Assembly: GCA_017390595.1 (NCBI GenBank)
Contig: JAFPBC010000263.1
Span: forward strand, 1 to 5,438
Length of the DNA stretch: 5,438 bases
Direction of reading: 5' to 3'
Origin: Selenomonadales bacterium
GTDB lineage: Bacteria; Bacillota; Negativicutes; RGIG982
Positions 5,428 through 5,438 of this stretch are shown piece by piece (the first letter of the stretch is position 1; each line of letters begins with the position of its first letter). A program made the position numbers and the translations under genes. The notes under the pieces are model-generated. The model made no database searches, had not been told where the DNA came from, and saw only the letters and a list, made by a program, of their open reading frames with translations.

Positions 5428-5438
5428 GAGGGAGAGAT

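Larger units (their letters stand above)
4906..5438. other. Gene-free, hairpin-rich intergenic region
   Basis: Open frames here (for example 5142-5342 on the plus strand) lack ribosome sites and run through inverted repeats, so I call no gene. The region instead holds a chain of stem-loops: 4988-5011, 5032-5077, 5081-5091, 5115-5170, 5211-5269, 5275-5314, 5323-5333, 5356-5386, 5391-5410 and 5412-5426. Part of it is a duplicated conserved block. Bases 4906-4987 are T-rich, with nothing recognisable. Confidence 0.7.

Overview
The window reads as a chromosomal segment from an anaerobic, low-to-medium GC Firmicute. I favour the Negativicutes (Selenomonas-like). This rests on a single-chain pyruvate:ferredoxin oxidoreductase with very strong codon bias, AGGAGG-type ribosome binding sites and the general look of the proteins. 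The taxon is my impression from memory, not a search result.

Layout. Bases 1-2852 (minus strand) hold the first 950 codons of nifJ; its C-terminus lies beyond the left edge. Bases 2853-3289 form a divergent intergenic region. Its left part carries the nifJ ribosome site, a plausible sigma-A promoter and several palindromes, one of which resembles a CRP/FNR- or Rex-type operator and is centred about 60 bases upstream of the predicted nifJ start point. Its right part carries a good extended -10 promoter for the plus-strand genes. Bases 3290-3535 encode a very acidic 81-residue protein with cysteines at both ends. After a 23-base gap, bases 3559-4878 encode a secreted class 3 (GHSLG) lipase with an extra, unassigned C-terminal domain. 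A probable intrinsic terminator follows directly, so these two genes look like a two-gene transcription unit.

Bases 4906-5438 hold no convincing gene but are dense in inverted repeats. Two copies of a 49-base conserved block (43/49 identical, 242 bases apart) each sit between an upstream stem and a downstream stem. The two bases that differ inside the downstream arm are compensated in the partner arm. This suggests a structured repeat element or RNA and is the most interesting signal here.

Function. NifJ links pyruvate breakdown to low-potential ferredoxin or flavodoxin in the cytoplasm. The divergent unit makes an unknown acidic cytoplasmic protein and an exported lipid or ester hydrolase. 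Nothing in the sequence ties the two sides together beyond the shared intergenic region.
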